Shown: piece by piece, positions 1-62,837 of the stretch
Numbering within the stretch: the first letter of the stretch is position 1
How the letters are laid out: every line of letters begins with the position of its first letter
NCBI GenBank assembly: GCA_934045075.1
Contig: OW203751.1
Span: 6,769,822-6,833,821, forward strand
Direction of reading: 5' to 3'
DNA length: 64,000 nucleotides
Origin: Yponomeuta sedellus
Lineage: Eukaryota; Arthropoda; Insecta; Lepidoptera; Yponomeutidae
Notes under the pieces: model-generated
Seen by the model: only the letters and a program-made list of their open reading frames with translations
What the model was told of the DNA's origin: nothing
Databases searched by the model: none
Made by a program: the position numbers and the translations under genes

Positions 1-303
1 TGAGTTGCGTAACTTTGTGTGAGTTTGACAGATCCAATCGAATAACTTTACTACCGAGCATTGAGTAGTGAGTATGAGTAAGTTAACCGTTAGAACTGGC
101 AGAACGCTGTCACAGTACAACTCGCACTCGCGTTTATTCGTGTTTTGGCTGGTAAACGTGTTCATTTCTCAACGTAAACCATTACAACTCGCACTCAGCA
201 ATTTTAATTTCCATACTTGTCGCTAGGTGGCGCTTCCACGATGCCATAGAAATATGAGTTTACGTTAACGCGATCGAGTAGTTAAACTCGCACTAAGCAC
301 TCA
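1..303 (-). mobile_element. MITE family 1, copy 1
   Basis: About 305-bp element with a terminal inverted repeat of the type gtgcttagtgcgagttt. This copy is reversed and its left end is degenerate at the window edge. It is non-coding and shares body sequence with the copies at 5818, 22068, 34566 and 57206. Confidence 0.8.
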
Positions 304-899
304 GTATCTCGAGCGCTGTCGTGGCGTTGCCACAAAACACTGCCGCCGAATTGCTGCTGAACTTACGCCCGACCGAAGTTCGGCTGTACGCTATAACGCG
401 ACGTAATTTCGGCATGGTGTGTCATCATCAGTAATTTAAAATACATTGCAGGCGTAATCATGCCGAACTTCGGCCGCGTATTTTCGGCCTAGTGTGTTTA
501 GACACTGACAACTTCATCAACGTCCAAATATTAAGACTAGCAATGCTCCTACATGGGAATTAAAGTTTACGTTTTACCTGATAAATAATCGCGATTTTCA
601 ATGGATTTGTGGTTGTTTTCATTTTCCTCTCGTCCCGTCTCTTCAGTACATTTTGTATGAAAAGTCTTTTCCGCATATTTTCCACACCACCTCTCTCCCT
701 CCAGTACATTTTGTATGAAGTCTTTTCCGCGAGTTTTCTATGTAGACGCTGGCTAAGTCACCCAATGGCAATAAGACTTCAAGTACGTGTATGGGAAGTC
801 TAGGCCTCGGTTTCTGGTATACACTAACAGTACGTTAATATACCGTTAGCATTTTGTCCTTTTTTTTTTCTACTTTCTTGGGCCAACCCAATAAATTAA

Positions 900-1300
900 T
901 AGCTTGTTAGTGTACCAGAAATTCGGGGTAAGTCATGTGATGAACTTCTTAGCAGGGCATTGTCCTTATACGCACAAAATAAAAAGACAAAATAGTTTCA
1001 AAAACATATAATTAAAAATGTAACATTTTACAAAAATATATTTACACGAGTGTATTTTATTTTAATTAGGTAATTAATTCATATGGACATCGTCTTCTTT
1101 CTATAAAAAAACACAAGTTACACGTATCGCATTACAAACTAGAATTAAAATCGGTGTTTACAATGTTGTAATGATACAAATATTTAGCATAGTCCACCTG
1201 CATTTGTGAAAAACATTGAGCGAAGATAAAATCTTATAAACATTGCAATTGAGTAAACGCAACACTGTAAACAGTAAGTTTTACCCCCGTCGAGTGCGTA
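900..1300. other. AT-rich, nothing recognised
   Basis: No exon-like or repeat-like feature was found. Confidence 0.5.
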
Positions 1301-1310
1301 ACTGAACTCG

Positions 1311-1402
1311 GACTTTGCCCCCGTGATGGAGTACGGCCTAACATTTCTGCGATACAGGAAGAAACCCGTGCCCCAGCTGTGGGGACATACCAGGGTTGAT
1401 GT
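1311..1402 (+). mobile_element. SINE B1 fragment
   Basis: 3' part only, degenerate ('ccgtgccccagctgtgggga'). Confidence 0.65.
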
Positions 1403-1630
1403 CGAGAGACATATAAAAAAATATATCGACTAATTGAGAACCTCTAGAACTGACGCCAGACTGAACGTGTAAACTCCGTCTTATAGACGGCTGTGCAGTT
1501 TAATAGTCTGTGGTAAGGGCATCACACCATAGACTATTCCATCTGCATTTGAGGAGTGTTTTAGCGGTCTTATTTTTAAGAAAGTCTATCCCAATAGTAC
1601 ACTGTCAAGACGTAGTTATTCTTCTTTGTA

Positions 1631-1885
1631 TAATCTGTTAGCTTTTAGAATATACCTCGGCTGCCATCGGATAGAATCGGATATATTCGTGTAAGACATA
1701 TCGGAACTAATATGACACGTAATTTCAAAATCGGAACTAATATGACACTTAATTTCGAAGTCGAAACTAATATGACACTTAAATTCCGAAATCGGAACTC
1801 GATCATCAGTACGAAGACCGGCGAATGGCGAAAACCGAAGCCTACTCTAGAGCCCGAGGTATATTCTAAAAGCTGACAGACTATA
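1631..1885. mobile_element. MITE family 2, copy 1
   Basis: Termini pair as 'gttagcttttagaatatacc' and 'attctaaaagctgacagact'. It contains a short internal direct repeat of 'gaactaatatgacac'. Non-coding. Confidence 0.75.
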
Positions 1886-2056
1886 TCGATGAAGACTGTT
1901 TTCATGTATTTCGTTTAAACAATAACATGTTTTATGTATAATAAAATGCTGCTAAGCATCTAAATTCATGATTACACATCAATAACCCGTTCCTATTGCG
2001 TTTCTATTTAAGGTGGTTAGGGGCATAAACTAGCGTCACCAATGGAATAAAAATCA

Positions 2057-2276
2057 TAACTTTTTTTTTAATAGTGTGCATCAGAAATCTTACTGGCACA
2101 TACATTGCTTCTGGCCCCACACTAGGATACCCTGTGTCGTGGGAACCAGAAACAACGACATCACAAACATGTAAACATCCAAGACCTGGACTTTTTTTTT
2201 GTTTCCAGCCGGGATTCGAACCCGGGACCTCTTGCATGGTAGGCAGACGCGCTACCGCTACGCCACAGAGGTCGTC
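2057..2276 (-). mobile_element. SINE E, tRNA-headed, reversed
   Basis: Minus strand: 'cctctgtggcgtagcggtag' A-box region, 'cccgggttcgaatcccggc' B-box region, then a body with 'gatgtcgttgtttctggttc'. It ends just left of the SINE A pair. Confidence 0.8.
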
Positions 2277-2305
2277 AAGGTCAGAGGTCGCCTTTTTAAA
2301 AAACC

Positions 2306-2580
2306 TATTTAGAGGCTAAAAATTCCACCCATGCCGGGATTCGAGCCCGCGACCTCTGGCTATCCGTACCAGCGCTCTTTCCAACTGAGCTAATGGGCGA
2401 CTCACCGGCATCAGTGAAATTTCGAACCTCTTTACAACATTCTCTGTATTACGTACAGGCAGCGACATCTGGCTGATTAGCTCAGTTGGAAAGAGCGCTG
2501 GCACGGATAGCCAGTGGTCGCGGGTTCGAGTCCCGGCATGGGTGGAATTTTTAGCCTCTAAATAGGTTTTTTGAAACTGT
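2306..2580. mobile_element. SINE A, inverted pair
   Basis: Two copies of a tRNA-like unit facing each other. Each has 'tagctcagttgg' (A-box-like) and 'gggttcgagtccc' (B-box-like), and outer ends 'aacctatttagaggctaaaa'. The pair can fold on itself almost completely. Confidence 0.85.
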
Positions 2581-3174
2581 CCTTAGCACGGGTTAGTGCA
2601 TTAGAAAGAATATTATCAAAAATCTTAACAACTGTGACAACTATTTTCAGAACCTAAAGTCTAGAACCTGAGACTTTAATCGATTTCCGCTGAAAAGGCC
2701 GTTTCTGGCAAAACTGATTTTAAGTCCCAGATTCTTGCACCAAAGTCAGTAGTTTCTAAAAATAGCTACTGTATTTATCAAACTTTATAATGTTCAAATT
2801 TCAAAAGATTGACGAAACAAATATATATTGCGAATGTGAGCGGAAGGGCTGGTAAGAGACGTCCCAGGCGGACATACATCGAGCAAAAAGGGGATGTATT
2901 GGCAAAGGGAAAGATAAAAAGTACCCGGAACCGCCGTTCGTGCATGGAACGTCGATGAAGCGAAGGTGATCTGTCAGGGTCGTGGCAAGTGGCAGTCCCT
3001 GGTCTCTGCCTACCCCTCTGGTATACAGGCGTGAGGTTATGTATGTACATTTTCCAAAAACGCGTTATATTTGTTTGCTCTTCGGGTGAATGCACAGAAG
3101 AAATTAAAAAAAAATACTTGGTTGTTACTTTCTTAGAATTTACTATTAGAGTATATTCCTTTTTTTAATCCACT

Positions 3175-3300
3175 AACCCGTGCTAAGGACAATTATAAAA
3201 ACCTATTCCCGCGACCTCTGGCACGGTTACCCAGAGGTCGCGGGTTCGAGTCCCGGCATGGGTGGATTTTTTAGCCTCTAAATAGGTTTTTATATTTAGT
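3175..3300 (+). mobile_element. SINE A, internally deleted hairpin copy
   Basis: Starts 'cactaacccgtgctaaggac' and ends 'gcctctaaataggttttt'. Only the tRNA 3' half with its inverted partner remains. Confidence 0.7.
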
Positions 3301-3940
3301 ATTAGGCTAGTTGTCTTCATTGTGTCGAATTTATAGTTTACAACAGTCTAAAAAAATTACAGCGAATCAGTTAACACTGTAATTTCAGGCAATTTTATAA
3401 AATAAATTTAAAAGATATGATTTTCGCCATTGGTGGCGGTAGTACTAACGCCTTAAGACACTTGTACAAAAGCATATTTGCGTAGTTTTTCTCAATACTG
3501 TTTTTTATGGCTTCTGTTTTTAGTTTGGCAGAGAAAGGAGAGTGACCAAACAGTCTATGTTGCGCTTTAGCCTTGGGTAACTCAAGAGTGAGATATGAGT
3601 GAACACACAACTCCCTCACCGTCAAGTGTGTCCCATTCATATCCCAGAGATGTCAACTATATCTGGCTCCCTCACACATACTCTCAACTCAGTACGGTAG
3701 TCATCTCCTGCTACTTTATCCAGCTCACACACAATGCGCGAGAGCGAGATCAACGTCGTCTGACATCGGTTACTTTCGGCCACATCTCTACTTTTTCGTC
3801 GTAACGTCATGACTGAAGGTCGTGACTATGGGAAAATTTCGCCACCAGATCTCTCCATTCGTTTCGGTTATGCGTCAGGGAGCCGATAATTGCTCATGCG
3901 AATTGAAAGCGTAGACGCAAAATATTCGATGGCCTAGACA
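3300..3940. other. no feature recognised
   Basis: Unique-looking sequence; short open frames lack family resemblance. Confidence 0.4.
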
Positions 3941-3945
3941 TCCTC

Positions 3946-4316
3946 CACCAACCCGGACTTGGCCCCCGTGGTGGAGTATAGCCTAACCTTCCTGCGATGC
4001 AGAAAGAGACCCGTGCCCCAGCAGTGGGGCAGTCCCCACTGCTGGGGCACGGGTCTCTTATCAACCCCAGTGGGTTGATAACGAATTGAAAGCGTAGACG
4101 CTAAATATTCGAAGTCTTAGACATTTGTCCCATAAAAATAAGATAAGATAATTCGACAGTCATTAAACATTTTTTCTCATTCGAATTCAATCTAGCATAG
4201 CGTTCCATGCTACCAACCAACCCGGACTTGGCCCCCGTGGTGGAGTATGGCCTAACCTTCCTACGATGCAGGAAGAGACCCGTGCCCCAGCAGTGGGGAC
4301 CACAAGGGTTGATAAC
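3946..4316. mobile_element. SINE B1 fragments with small hairpin
   Basis: Two 3' fragments (3946-4050 and 4212-4316). The first ends in an inverted copy of itself around 'cagtggggcagtccccactg'. Both are followed by related sequence ('aatt…gcgttc'). Confidence 0.7.
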
Positions 4317-4522
4317 GAATGGCGTTCGGAATACAGATTTTGGCTGTAGTTCGAATTTTTATGTGAAACTCGACGGAGTCATTAGACATTTATTTTCTCA
4401 TTCGAATTCAATGCAGCATGGCGTTCAGAGTACAGATTTTGGTTGTCGCTAGACTTTTTATGCGAAATTCAAGTCATAAGCCTTAGAGTCGTATACGAAT
4501 TATTTGCTAGAGAAGTGAGACA

Positions 4523-4672
4523 AACCAGGGGGTGGGCAGCAGCGCCCCCTGCAGTACAATTCCACCAAATTACCCTTACCCCCCAATGATAGCACAACGT
4601 GGCGCTATGGCGCTCATTAGGGAAGGGCTATGTCCAGCAGTTGACTAATATAGCCTGAAGAAGAAGAAGTGG
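4523..4672 (+). mobile_element. SINE C, partial
   Basis: 'gggtgggcagcagcgccccc' through 'ctatgtccagcag' to a 'gaagaagaagaag' tail. Internally deleted. Confidence 0.75.
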
Positions 4673-5245
4673 GAATTGTAAGTGTGTAAGTGTAAATAAA
4701 TGATCAATCAATCAATCAATAAATCAATCAATTGGCGCCCAGATGTATGGCTACTCTAAATCTATGTTGTATGAGCCAATTTACGTTTCCACCTAAGATA
4801 GATCGTTGCACACAGTACATTTTACACTATCCGACAAATCACTCTTCAAAATGTAAAAATAAGAACATATTACATTAGGTCCAGCGTTCTTTTGTGCGTG
4901 TTCCAAGTCTATACAAAAAAAACTTGCGTGATTTTTACACAGTTCATCGATAACAATTTTATTATTAAAACAAAAAATAATCACAGCAACAAAATGGAAT
5001 AGCTTTGTAGTAAGAGTAATTATTTAAAACGTGTGAAGAATAACTTATTATTTAATGAGTGTTTTTTTAAAAGGTGGTTACATTTACTTAGAGTTCAATT
5101 CATTCAAATAAAAATCCTCAGACAGGACAACGTTGGTCGTTCAACGTGGAAAAAAAATATTTTATTTACCAACATTGGACTGTTGCAGGGCGTTTGAGGC
5201 TTTCAAACGATTTTCAGTTACAAAGATGAGAAGAAGTGGGGCAAG

Positions 5246-5395
5246 ATTAAAAACCTATTTAGAGGCTAAAAATTCCACCCATGCCAGCATTCGAACCGGC
5301 GACCTCTGGCTATCCGTGCCAGGACTCACCGGCATTAGTGAAATTTCAAACCTCTTTACAATACTCACTGTATTAGGCACATAAGTTCTTGTCAG
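5246..5395 (-). mobile_element. SINE A fragment, copy 1 of a local pair
   Basis: Reversed tRNA-like region and part of the body. The following segment 'cataagttcttgtcagaagg' recurs at 5560, so part of this region is duplicated. Confidence 0.75.
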
Positions 5396-5419
5396 AAGGT
5401 TCTAAGGGGCTACTATATT

Positions 5420-5602
5420 GAGGCTAAAAATTCCACCCATCCCAGCATTCGAACCCGCGACCTCTGGCTATCCGTGCCAGCGCTCTCCCAACTGAGCTAA
5501 TGGGCGACTCACCGGCATTAGTGAAATTTCGAACCTCTTTACAATACTCACTGTATTACGCACATAAGTTCTTGTCAGAAGGTTCTAAGGGGCTACTATA
5601 TT
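5420..5602 (-). mobile_element. SINE A fragment, copy 2 of a local pair
   Basis: Nearly the same as 5246-5400 and followed by the same 'cttgtcagaaggttctaagg' segment. It reads as a tandem duplication of SINE plus flank, about 180 bp apart. Confidence 0.75.
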
Positions 5603-5817
5603 TATTAACATTTTATGATGTTAATTTTTCCAAAGACGCGTAATCATAGAAGAAGAATCATTCCATTAGGGAGTGTTAGCACCGCGTGGCGCCGAAAGTG
5701 TGAAATTGAATTGCCGTTCTTCCTTTTTAAGAATACAATAGAATACCTATAGAATAGAAGCTGTCGCAATAGCCGTTAAGCCATGTCAGATGCCTTATGG
5801 GCGGCTCGACAACTTCA

Positions 5818-6127
5818 GAGCGCTTAGTGCGAGTTTTTTAACTACTCGATCGCGTTAGCGTAAACTCATATTTCTATGGCATCGAGGAAGCGCCACCTAG
5901 CGACAAGTATGGAAATTAAAATTGCTGAGTGCGAGTTGTGATGGTTTACGTTGAGAAGTGAACACGTTTACCAGCCAAAACACGAATAAACGCGAGTTGC
6001 GAGTTGTACTGTGACAGTGTTTTGCCAGTTCGAACGGTTAACTTACTCATACTCACTACTCAATGCTCGATTAACTCGGTAGTAAAGTTATTCGATTGGA
6101 TCTGTCAAACTCGCACTAAGCACTCCG
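5818..6127 (+). mobile_element. MITE family 1, copy 2, inside a 5S-type SINE
   Basis: Inverted termini near gcgcttagtgcgag and ctcgcactaagcac. A 5S-derived SINE is split by it: '…gcggctcgacaacttc' lies left and 'gacagtaaggcccgcc' right, which are contiguous in uninterrupted copies. The MITE is therefore younger than that SINE. Confidence 0.85.
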
Positions 6128-6147
6128 ACAGTAAGGCCCGCCACTGT

Positions 6148-6258
6148 CTCACAATCCTCCACCAACCCGGACTTGGCCCCCGTGGTGGAGTATGGCCTAA
6201 CCCTCCTGCGATGCAGGAAGAGACCCGTGCCCCAGTGGGGACATACGACGGTCGATAT
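6148..6258 (+). mobile_element. SINE B1 fragment right of MITE 1
   Basis: Continuation of the SINE split by the MITE at 5818-6127; its left part is at about 5763-5817. Confidence 0.75.
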
Positions 6259-6754
6259 CGTTGTTGTAAATCATTTGTTTAATACAGCTAAGGAAAACTT
6301 AAAAAATGGCCCTTAAGTAGTTTAAGTCTTATTAAAATTAAATACGTTATATACAAATATATTGTTTTTTTTTTTAAGATTCACACCTTTTATTTGATAA
6401 AGGCCTCGCATTATTTGCTGACTTACGTTACGTTTTCAATTAAAAAAGTTTAATTGTTATTGTTTGTTATTTTACATTAATTTATGACTAAAAAAGGGCA
6501 TGGTTTAGGTGCCGGGCACGCCTTCCTCATTTAAACCTGTCCCAGGCACATAAACATCCACCGCGTGGCCATTTTCATCCATTTCATATGGGTGAAATTA
6601 GCCACTACTCAAATACAGACTATACCCCGCTCTAGACTCAAGTACCTTGAATGTAAACAAATATATTTTTTTTTAAATATGTTCAACCTAAAGAATGAAT
6701 GAACTGCACTAAGCATGACGTTGTATAAATGTAAATAATTGCTTATATATAATA

Positions 6755-6878
6755 ATAATAATATTGGCCTTTTTTTGCATCTACTTAATGAGATGATTTA
6801 TAAAGCGTCCAGTGGTATCTTCACTCACACTAGATGGGTGAAGGGACCACTCCGACGCTGTAGTGCCTGTGCTTATAT
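6755..6878 (-). mobile_element. SINE F 3' end
   Basis: Reversed 3' end ('tgcatctacttaatgagatg') followed by 'cactccgacgctgtagtgcc'. Confidence 0.65.
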
Positions 6879-6892
6879 ATAATTTCTAAATT

Positions 6893-7165
6893 AACTCTCC
6901 AATGATCAGCAGGGGAATAAAAAGTTAACTGTACATGGTCAGCACGGGACTTAAAAGTTAACTGTTCAATGGTCAGCAGAGGAACTAAACGTTAACTGTG
7001 CATGGTCAGCAAGACTTTAATGTTAACTGTCCAATGGTCATCAGGGGAACTAAGAGTTAACTGTGTAATGGTTAGCAAAGGAACTAAACGTTAAATGTGC
7101 AATGGTCAGCAAGGAAACTTAAAGTTAACTGTGCAATAGTCAGCAGGTAACTTAAAATGCCGTAT
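6893..7165. repeat. ~38-bp minisatellite, about 7 units
   Basis: Units like 'gttaactgtgcaatggtcag' plus 'caggggaactaaa'. Degenerate; between the gene's last exon and the left edge. Confidence 0.85.
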
Positions 7166-7417
7166 TCTATGAGTTTTCACAGCAATAGTCGGCTTGTAGT
7201 TCGATTCGTTCGTTCAGAGATTTTCTTCGACTGTTTGTTTACATGCAAGGAACTCTGATCTGGCACTTAGTATAGCTTTGTCTGAGCGTAGTCGTTGGTA
7301 TTATATCTAGATCTATTATCACTGCGAGCGTCCCGCGTTCAGGCGTTGCCCAGTAGTTCGCTGGAAAGAAATAAGATTAAATCGTAAGGTTTTAGAATTT
7401 AATTTCTCAAAAGCACA

Positions 7418-7478
7418 AAATTCGGTCACGTGTAGAAGTAATACACAACTACTTCTAAACGTGACCGAATTTTGTGGA
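7418..7478. repeat. short palindrome
   Basis: 'aaaattcggtcacgtgtaga' is followed after a short loop by 'tctaaacgtgaccgaatttt'. Nothing else is recognised around it. Confidence 0.7.
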
Positions 7479-7830
7479 TACATAACTTAAGGATACATAA
7501 CTAAAAACAAGTGCCAAGTGTGAGGTAGGATCGTGCAAAGACGGTTCCGTACACATCTGTAGGTAGTTACTTACATATTATTATAAATAGTTTAGGAATC
7601 AAGTAGCGCAGTTTTTTCAGAGCTTTGCCCGAATTTCAAGGACTATTTTTTGAAGAATTCTCAATGTATGTGTAGGTGTTTTTTTTTGCTAAAAAAACGC
7701 AATTAAAAATTCACTTGTAAAACTGGCCGCCTAAAGGCTATCCTGAGCAATATGGCGTCGCACAGTGACGTCACTCGGTAGTAACCAAACAAACGTCAAG
7801 CCAACTGTCGGGTTCTCGATTCGCTATATT

Positions 7831-8064
7831 TACAGTCTATTAGCTTTTAGAACATACCTCGGGCTCTAGAGTAGGCTTCGGTTTTCGCCGAAAGCACACG
7901 AGTGTAATACTGCCTTCATGCTCTGTACAAAACTTTTCTTCACTATTTTGAAAAGTTATGTAAAGTTAAAAAAAATAACAATACGAAATAAACCTTACCT
8001 TATTGCAATATCCGATTCTATCCGATAGTAGCTGAGGTATTTTCTAAAAGCTAACAGACTGTAC
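7831..8064. mobile_element. MITE family 2, copy 2
   Basis: Same termini ('tattagcttttagaac' and 'ttctaaaagctaacagac') and the shared internal 'cggttttcgccgaaagcaca'. Confidence 0.75.
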
Positions 8065-8727
8065 TGACATGTGACGTCTTTATAGATTCGACCAAAAAAC
8101 GATACCCGCCATTTCGATAAAGTAGCTACAGAAAAAAAATAACAAGTCTTATTGTGTGTTTTTCATCACCATAGACCCAGTTATATACTTCAAACCCTTA
8201 AATCGGTTTTAACACTCATAATTAATACAAATATATACAATTAATACTTTTTTTCACACTTTTAAACAGCCTATTGACGGCCCCATTGCTAAAAGCAATT
8301 TCTTCCGGACAACCTTACTGCTGGAAAGTCGCTGAACGTACTTAGAGAGATTGATAGCCGGGTAGATAGCTGGGTACAGTACTACACATCATAAAAGTCC
8401 CTTCGGGAATCTACGTTCGCGCAGACTAGGAAGAAGTGTAACGAAAGTACCCGAAGCTATAAGTACATTCAACATGATCTTTAACCGATACGGTTAAGGT
8501 GCAGAATTGATAGCCGCAGTAGCGCTACCTATTTCGCTCACGCTAATATTGCCAAACTAATAGTCACCTGCATCGATGACGTTGAATCAACCAATAGCAA
8601 CAAAGGCGCGCGGCCTGCCGTAAAATTAAACTATCTGATTGGTCGATCAACTTGCCGCACATCCAAAATTTGGTCATCTGCGCAGGTACATCCGCGAGAC
8701 TTATTTCTTGTGAAGCACTGTACTCAC

Positions 8728-59273
<50,546 letters not shown>

Positions 59274-59863
59274 AGTCAGATCTAAAACTGTATTCCAATT
59301 TCAAACTGTCACCATTTTATTTCTCTAATCTCTAATGGCCACTACCAAAAAGTTTATCACGACTTTGAAAAATCATGGCCGAAAATAAATAACACGTTCA
59401 AACGCTGGCCGAAAATTTACAAAAATAAAACAAAAAAGAAAACAATAACACTGTAGCGTAAGCGTTCGAAAAGAGAAAACGAGACCAACTGGCAGCCAAG
59501 ATCCTGTGCAGAAATGTCGCGGAAAGAAAAAAAACTGAAAAGCTATTACAGAATCAACGAAAATAATTTCTGCACGACTGTGAGTAACAATTACTCTAAT
59601 GATGAAAGCGGTAGCAACGCCTGTCTCTCTCTGACTAGGCCGATGTTTACTTTGTGCGAAGGAGACAGGTGACCTTGCCCGTCTGATTTGTTTACTACAC
59701 TCCATCCGAAGAGATAATGAGTGTAAACAATCTTGCCAAGTCAAAATTTGTTAAGGCATAGAAAATTGGTTCGCATACTCTGTGCACAAATGCCTATTGT
59801 AACATTAAGGATTATTTGGAAGGCAAAAATATTATCCTGCTATTATTATCCTGGTAAATAATG

Positions 59864-60233
59864 TTAAAGGCCTGCGCAGACGAGGGACTATCCCCCGGGT
59901 ACTTTTTTGTATCGAATAACGCACACGAAGGACTAAAAGTACCCCGTACAAAAAGTCCCACAAGTTACCGAGGACATCAAGAGACCGGACTGGACAAAAG
60001 TTCGGTGTTTTCTTTTAAAACGTATTTTCTTTTTCAACTTCATGTAAATTACAACACAATGTAATCTCAGAATATTTGCTTCCATAGCGTATGCTTCACT
60101 CAATTTCCGGGGAACAACCGGGGACCGCACACCGTAGGCGTTGAGTCCGCGACAAGTACTCGGAGGACATTTTTTACGATTCAGGGACTGTTGTCCCTTG
60201 GGGACAAAAGTCCCTCGTCTGCACAGGCCTTAA
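59864..60233. mobile_element. TTAA-flanked inverted-repeat element
   Basis: TTAA at both ends and terminal repeats of the form 'ggcctgcgcagacgagggac' (right arm has one difference). TTAA target duplication is the hallmark of piggyBac transposition, so this is probably a non-autonomous piggyBac-type element. It lies about 590 bp 5' of the dia start codon and could overlap the promoter region. Confidence 0.75.
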
Positions 60234-60234
60234 C

Positions 60235-61595
60235 GGGTACGATTTTCTCTAGAGTAGAGTAACTTGAAGTGGAAAGTTCAAAATTTATAATTATTTACAA
60301 AATTTAAAAAAAGTTAAAATATTTAGTTATAACCTGTTTTATAAGAAAATAAATGTGGAGATTCTCTGTTACTTTCTTCTTCAGATAATATATTAATTGA
60401 GAAAATAACAGCTTCGACGGTCGTTAAAAAAATAATTATATTATAATAGAATCATATAAACTAGTAGAACAATGGACTCGGAAGTGAGAGACCCAGGTTC
60501 CATTCCCAGTGCGGGCATGTGTTTTCTAAGCTATATACAGTATTGAGGTTATATTAGCAATAGGTACCACTCGTTAACTTTAAACGAAAACACTGTGAGG
60601 AAACCTGAGTGCGAGGAGTTCTAACTCTGCGCTTGAAATTGCAAAAGCGCGGCGAGCACGCGTGGTAAGAACATTCTCTGTCTCTCTTTCTGTCTCTCTG
60701 AGAGAAGGGCTGTGCACTGTGCCTCAATGAGACGTTTATAGGTTAGATAAAAAAAAACACTTTACATTATAAAGAACATAGATGTGCAAAGGCGAGCTTT
60801 CGAGTCGACATTAGAGGATCAGCGAAGCAGTAAAAACGGTTTCCATCCCGTGTTTGTTTACACAAATTGAAAATAATTTTGAGACGGAGTGTAGGTAAGT
60901 TGTGTATTTTGTCACATCTCCAGAAGTGTTTCAAGGCATTTTCACACATGGGCAGTGTGCCTAGCACGCGCAACTGGTGTGAACCGTATACTATTAATGA
61001 ACGCAAAAGCTAATAATGCTTTTACGGCGATAGCACACGTTATTTTTTTTTATCCAAAACGTTTAAGATTTGACGAAGATATGCGAAAACATAGTAAAAA
61101 AAAGTAATATACGCGTTGATAACATGCTCCTTTTTTTGAAGTCGGTTAAAATGAGCAATTTTATTTTTCACGCAAACAATCCGCGTCAACTTTCAAGATT
61201 GTATGAACATTAATAATTTTACACTATTGCGTAAATACTTACTGGAAGAGTATGTTTCAAAAAGTATTTAATTAGGGCACATAATTAACGTAAGATAAGA
61301 TAACATAAGATAAGAATATTCTTTATTGTACACCAGAGCACATATTATAAAACATGTAAAGATACAAAGTACAATTGTATTGCTTATTGCCTTATTGCTA
61401 AAAGCAATTTCTTCCAGACAATTTTACGACGGAAAGTTGCTGAAGGAAATAAAAGACGGATAGTCGGTGCAAATATGAATATATTAATACAATACTTATA
61501 TAAATAACATTATAGGTACATAAACAATTACATATTATAGTATAGTCATGATAAACTTACATTTACTTAATTGATATTTTTTAGAATACAAAATC
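60235..61595. other. dia 5' flank, no gene recognised
   Basis: Holds the family F fragment and a widespread repeat around 61390 ('gctaaaagcaatttcttcca') that recurs at 8288, 20893 and 46512. No convincing exon. Confidence 0.4.
60455..60765 (+). mobile_element. SINE F-like, forward
   Basis: 'gaagtgagagacccaggttc' head remnant, 'cactgtgaggaaacctgagt' body. Confidence 0.65.
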
Positions 61596-61597
61596 AA

Positions 61598-61855
61598 CAT
61601 GGTAAACCTAACTGCAAAGTAGGTAGTCGGGGCTGTAAGTAATGCAATTTGCTTATTCAGATCAATTTGCTTGCTCAGTCAGATGTCGCTGCCTGTACGT
61701 AATACAGAGAATATTGTAAAGAGGTTCGAAATTTCACTGATGCCGTGAGTCGCCCATTGGCTCAATTGGTAGAGCGCTGGTACGGATAGCCAGAGGTTGC
61801 GGGTTCGAATCCCGGCATGGGTGAAATTTTTAGCCTCTAAATAGGTTTTTAAAAA
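61598..61855 (+). mobile_element. SINE A, forward copy
   Basis: Body ('taactgcaaagtaggtagtc'), tRNA-like unit with 'ggctcaattggtagagcgct' and 'gggttcgaatccc', then 'gcctctaaataggttttt'. The unit folds as a cloverleaf except for weak pairs in the T and acceptor stems. Confidence 0.85.
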
Positions 61856-62052
61856 AATCAACATACCATAAAATAGAAAAGACTAGAGTCCGCCACTTGC
61901 CACGATCCTGACAGAACTCTTTAGATTTCGTTGCATCATCATTTCGGTTTCTTACGTTAAGTACTACAGGAAATATTCATTTACCGCGTCAAATTTGATA
62001 CGAGTCAAGTATCGGATTGATTATAAAAACCGATTCGTCGCCGCAGTTTGCC

Positions 62053-62417
62053 TCGTTATCAATCCTTGTATGTCCCCACTGCTGGGGCACGGGTCTCTTC
62101 CTGCATCGCAGGAAGGTTAGGCCATACTCCACCACGGGGGCCAAGTCCGGGTTGGTGGAGGGTTGTAAGACAGTGGCGGGCCTTACTGTTAGAAGTTATC
62201 AAGCCGCCCATAAGGCCTCTGACATGGCTTAACGACTGCCATTATATGACAGCCGGCACCAACGGCTTGACGTGCCTTGCGAAGCACGGAAGCGCTCGGA
62301 AAAATGCCCCTAGCGGTAGTCACGGGATGCTCACCCATCCTGTACCTGACCGCGCCTGTTGTTGCTTAACCAAGTGATTAATTCCAATCACTCGGTTCGA
62401 CTAGGCCACTAGCGCTT
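62053..62417 (-). mobile_element. SINE B1, full length, reversed
   Basis: Complete reversed copy; head near 62320-62417. In the 5' flank of dia. Confidence 0.8.
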
Positions 62418-62837
62418 AGCAGTTTGCCTACGACAGATCTATCACGGACAGTGGAGTCCGGACATAATGTGCAGTGCACGCTAGGCGCACTAATGTGTCG
62501 TCCGCTAAAAAGTCATACACTCCCATTAAAAAGATGACGCTGTGAAATGGAGCATGCTTTAGAAAAATACTGTTCTAAACATTTAACTTTCTTCATGAAA
62601 AGGCTAAAAAAAACCTCACTGTCAAATTTTTATCTGTATTTTCTATTTAGATTTTGTGTTATGGCCGTTATATAGATCAATAAGATTACGTATCTCTCAG
62701 TGGAGGCGTTTCTCAGAACAAATTAAGTCAGTTTGGACGGAATCCAAGTGGATTCTGTTCGAGAGATGATCCGCGTGTGATTGATGGGCAATACTGATGT
62801 ATCATTTGGGAAAAATGGACTAGTGTTGATGAGAATA

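Noticed and set aside
59373..59744. Minus-strand 123-codon frame 5' of dia exon 1 as coding
   Set aside because: Phenylalanine- and cysteine-rich with no family resemblance; more likely 5' untranslated or flanking sequence.
60767..61006. Minus-strand frame of 79 codons in the 5' flank
   Set aside because: No recognised motif, low-complexity context and no splice signals.
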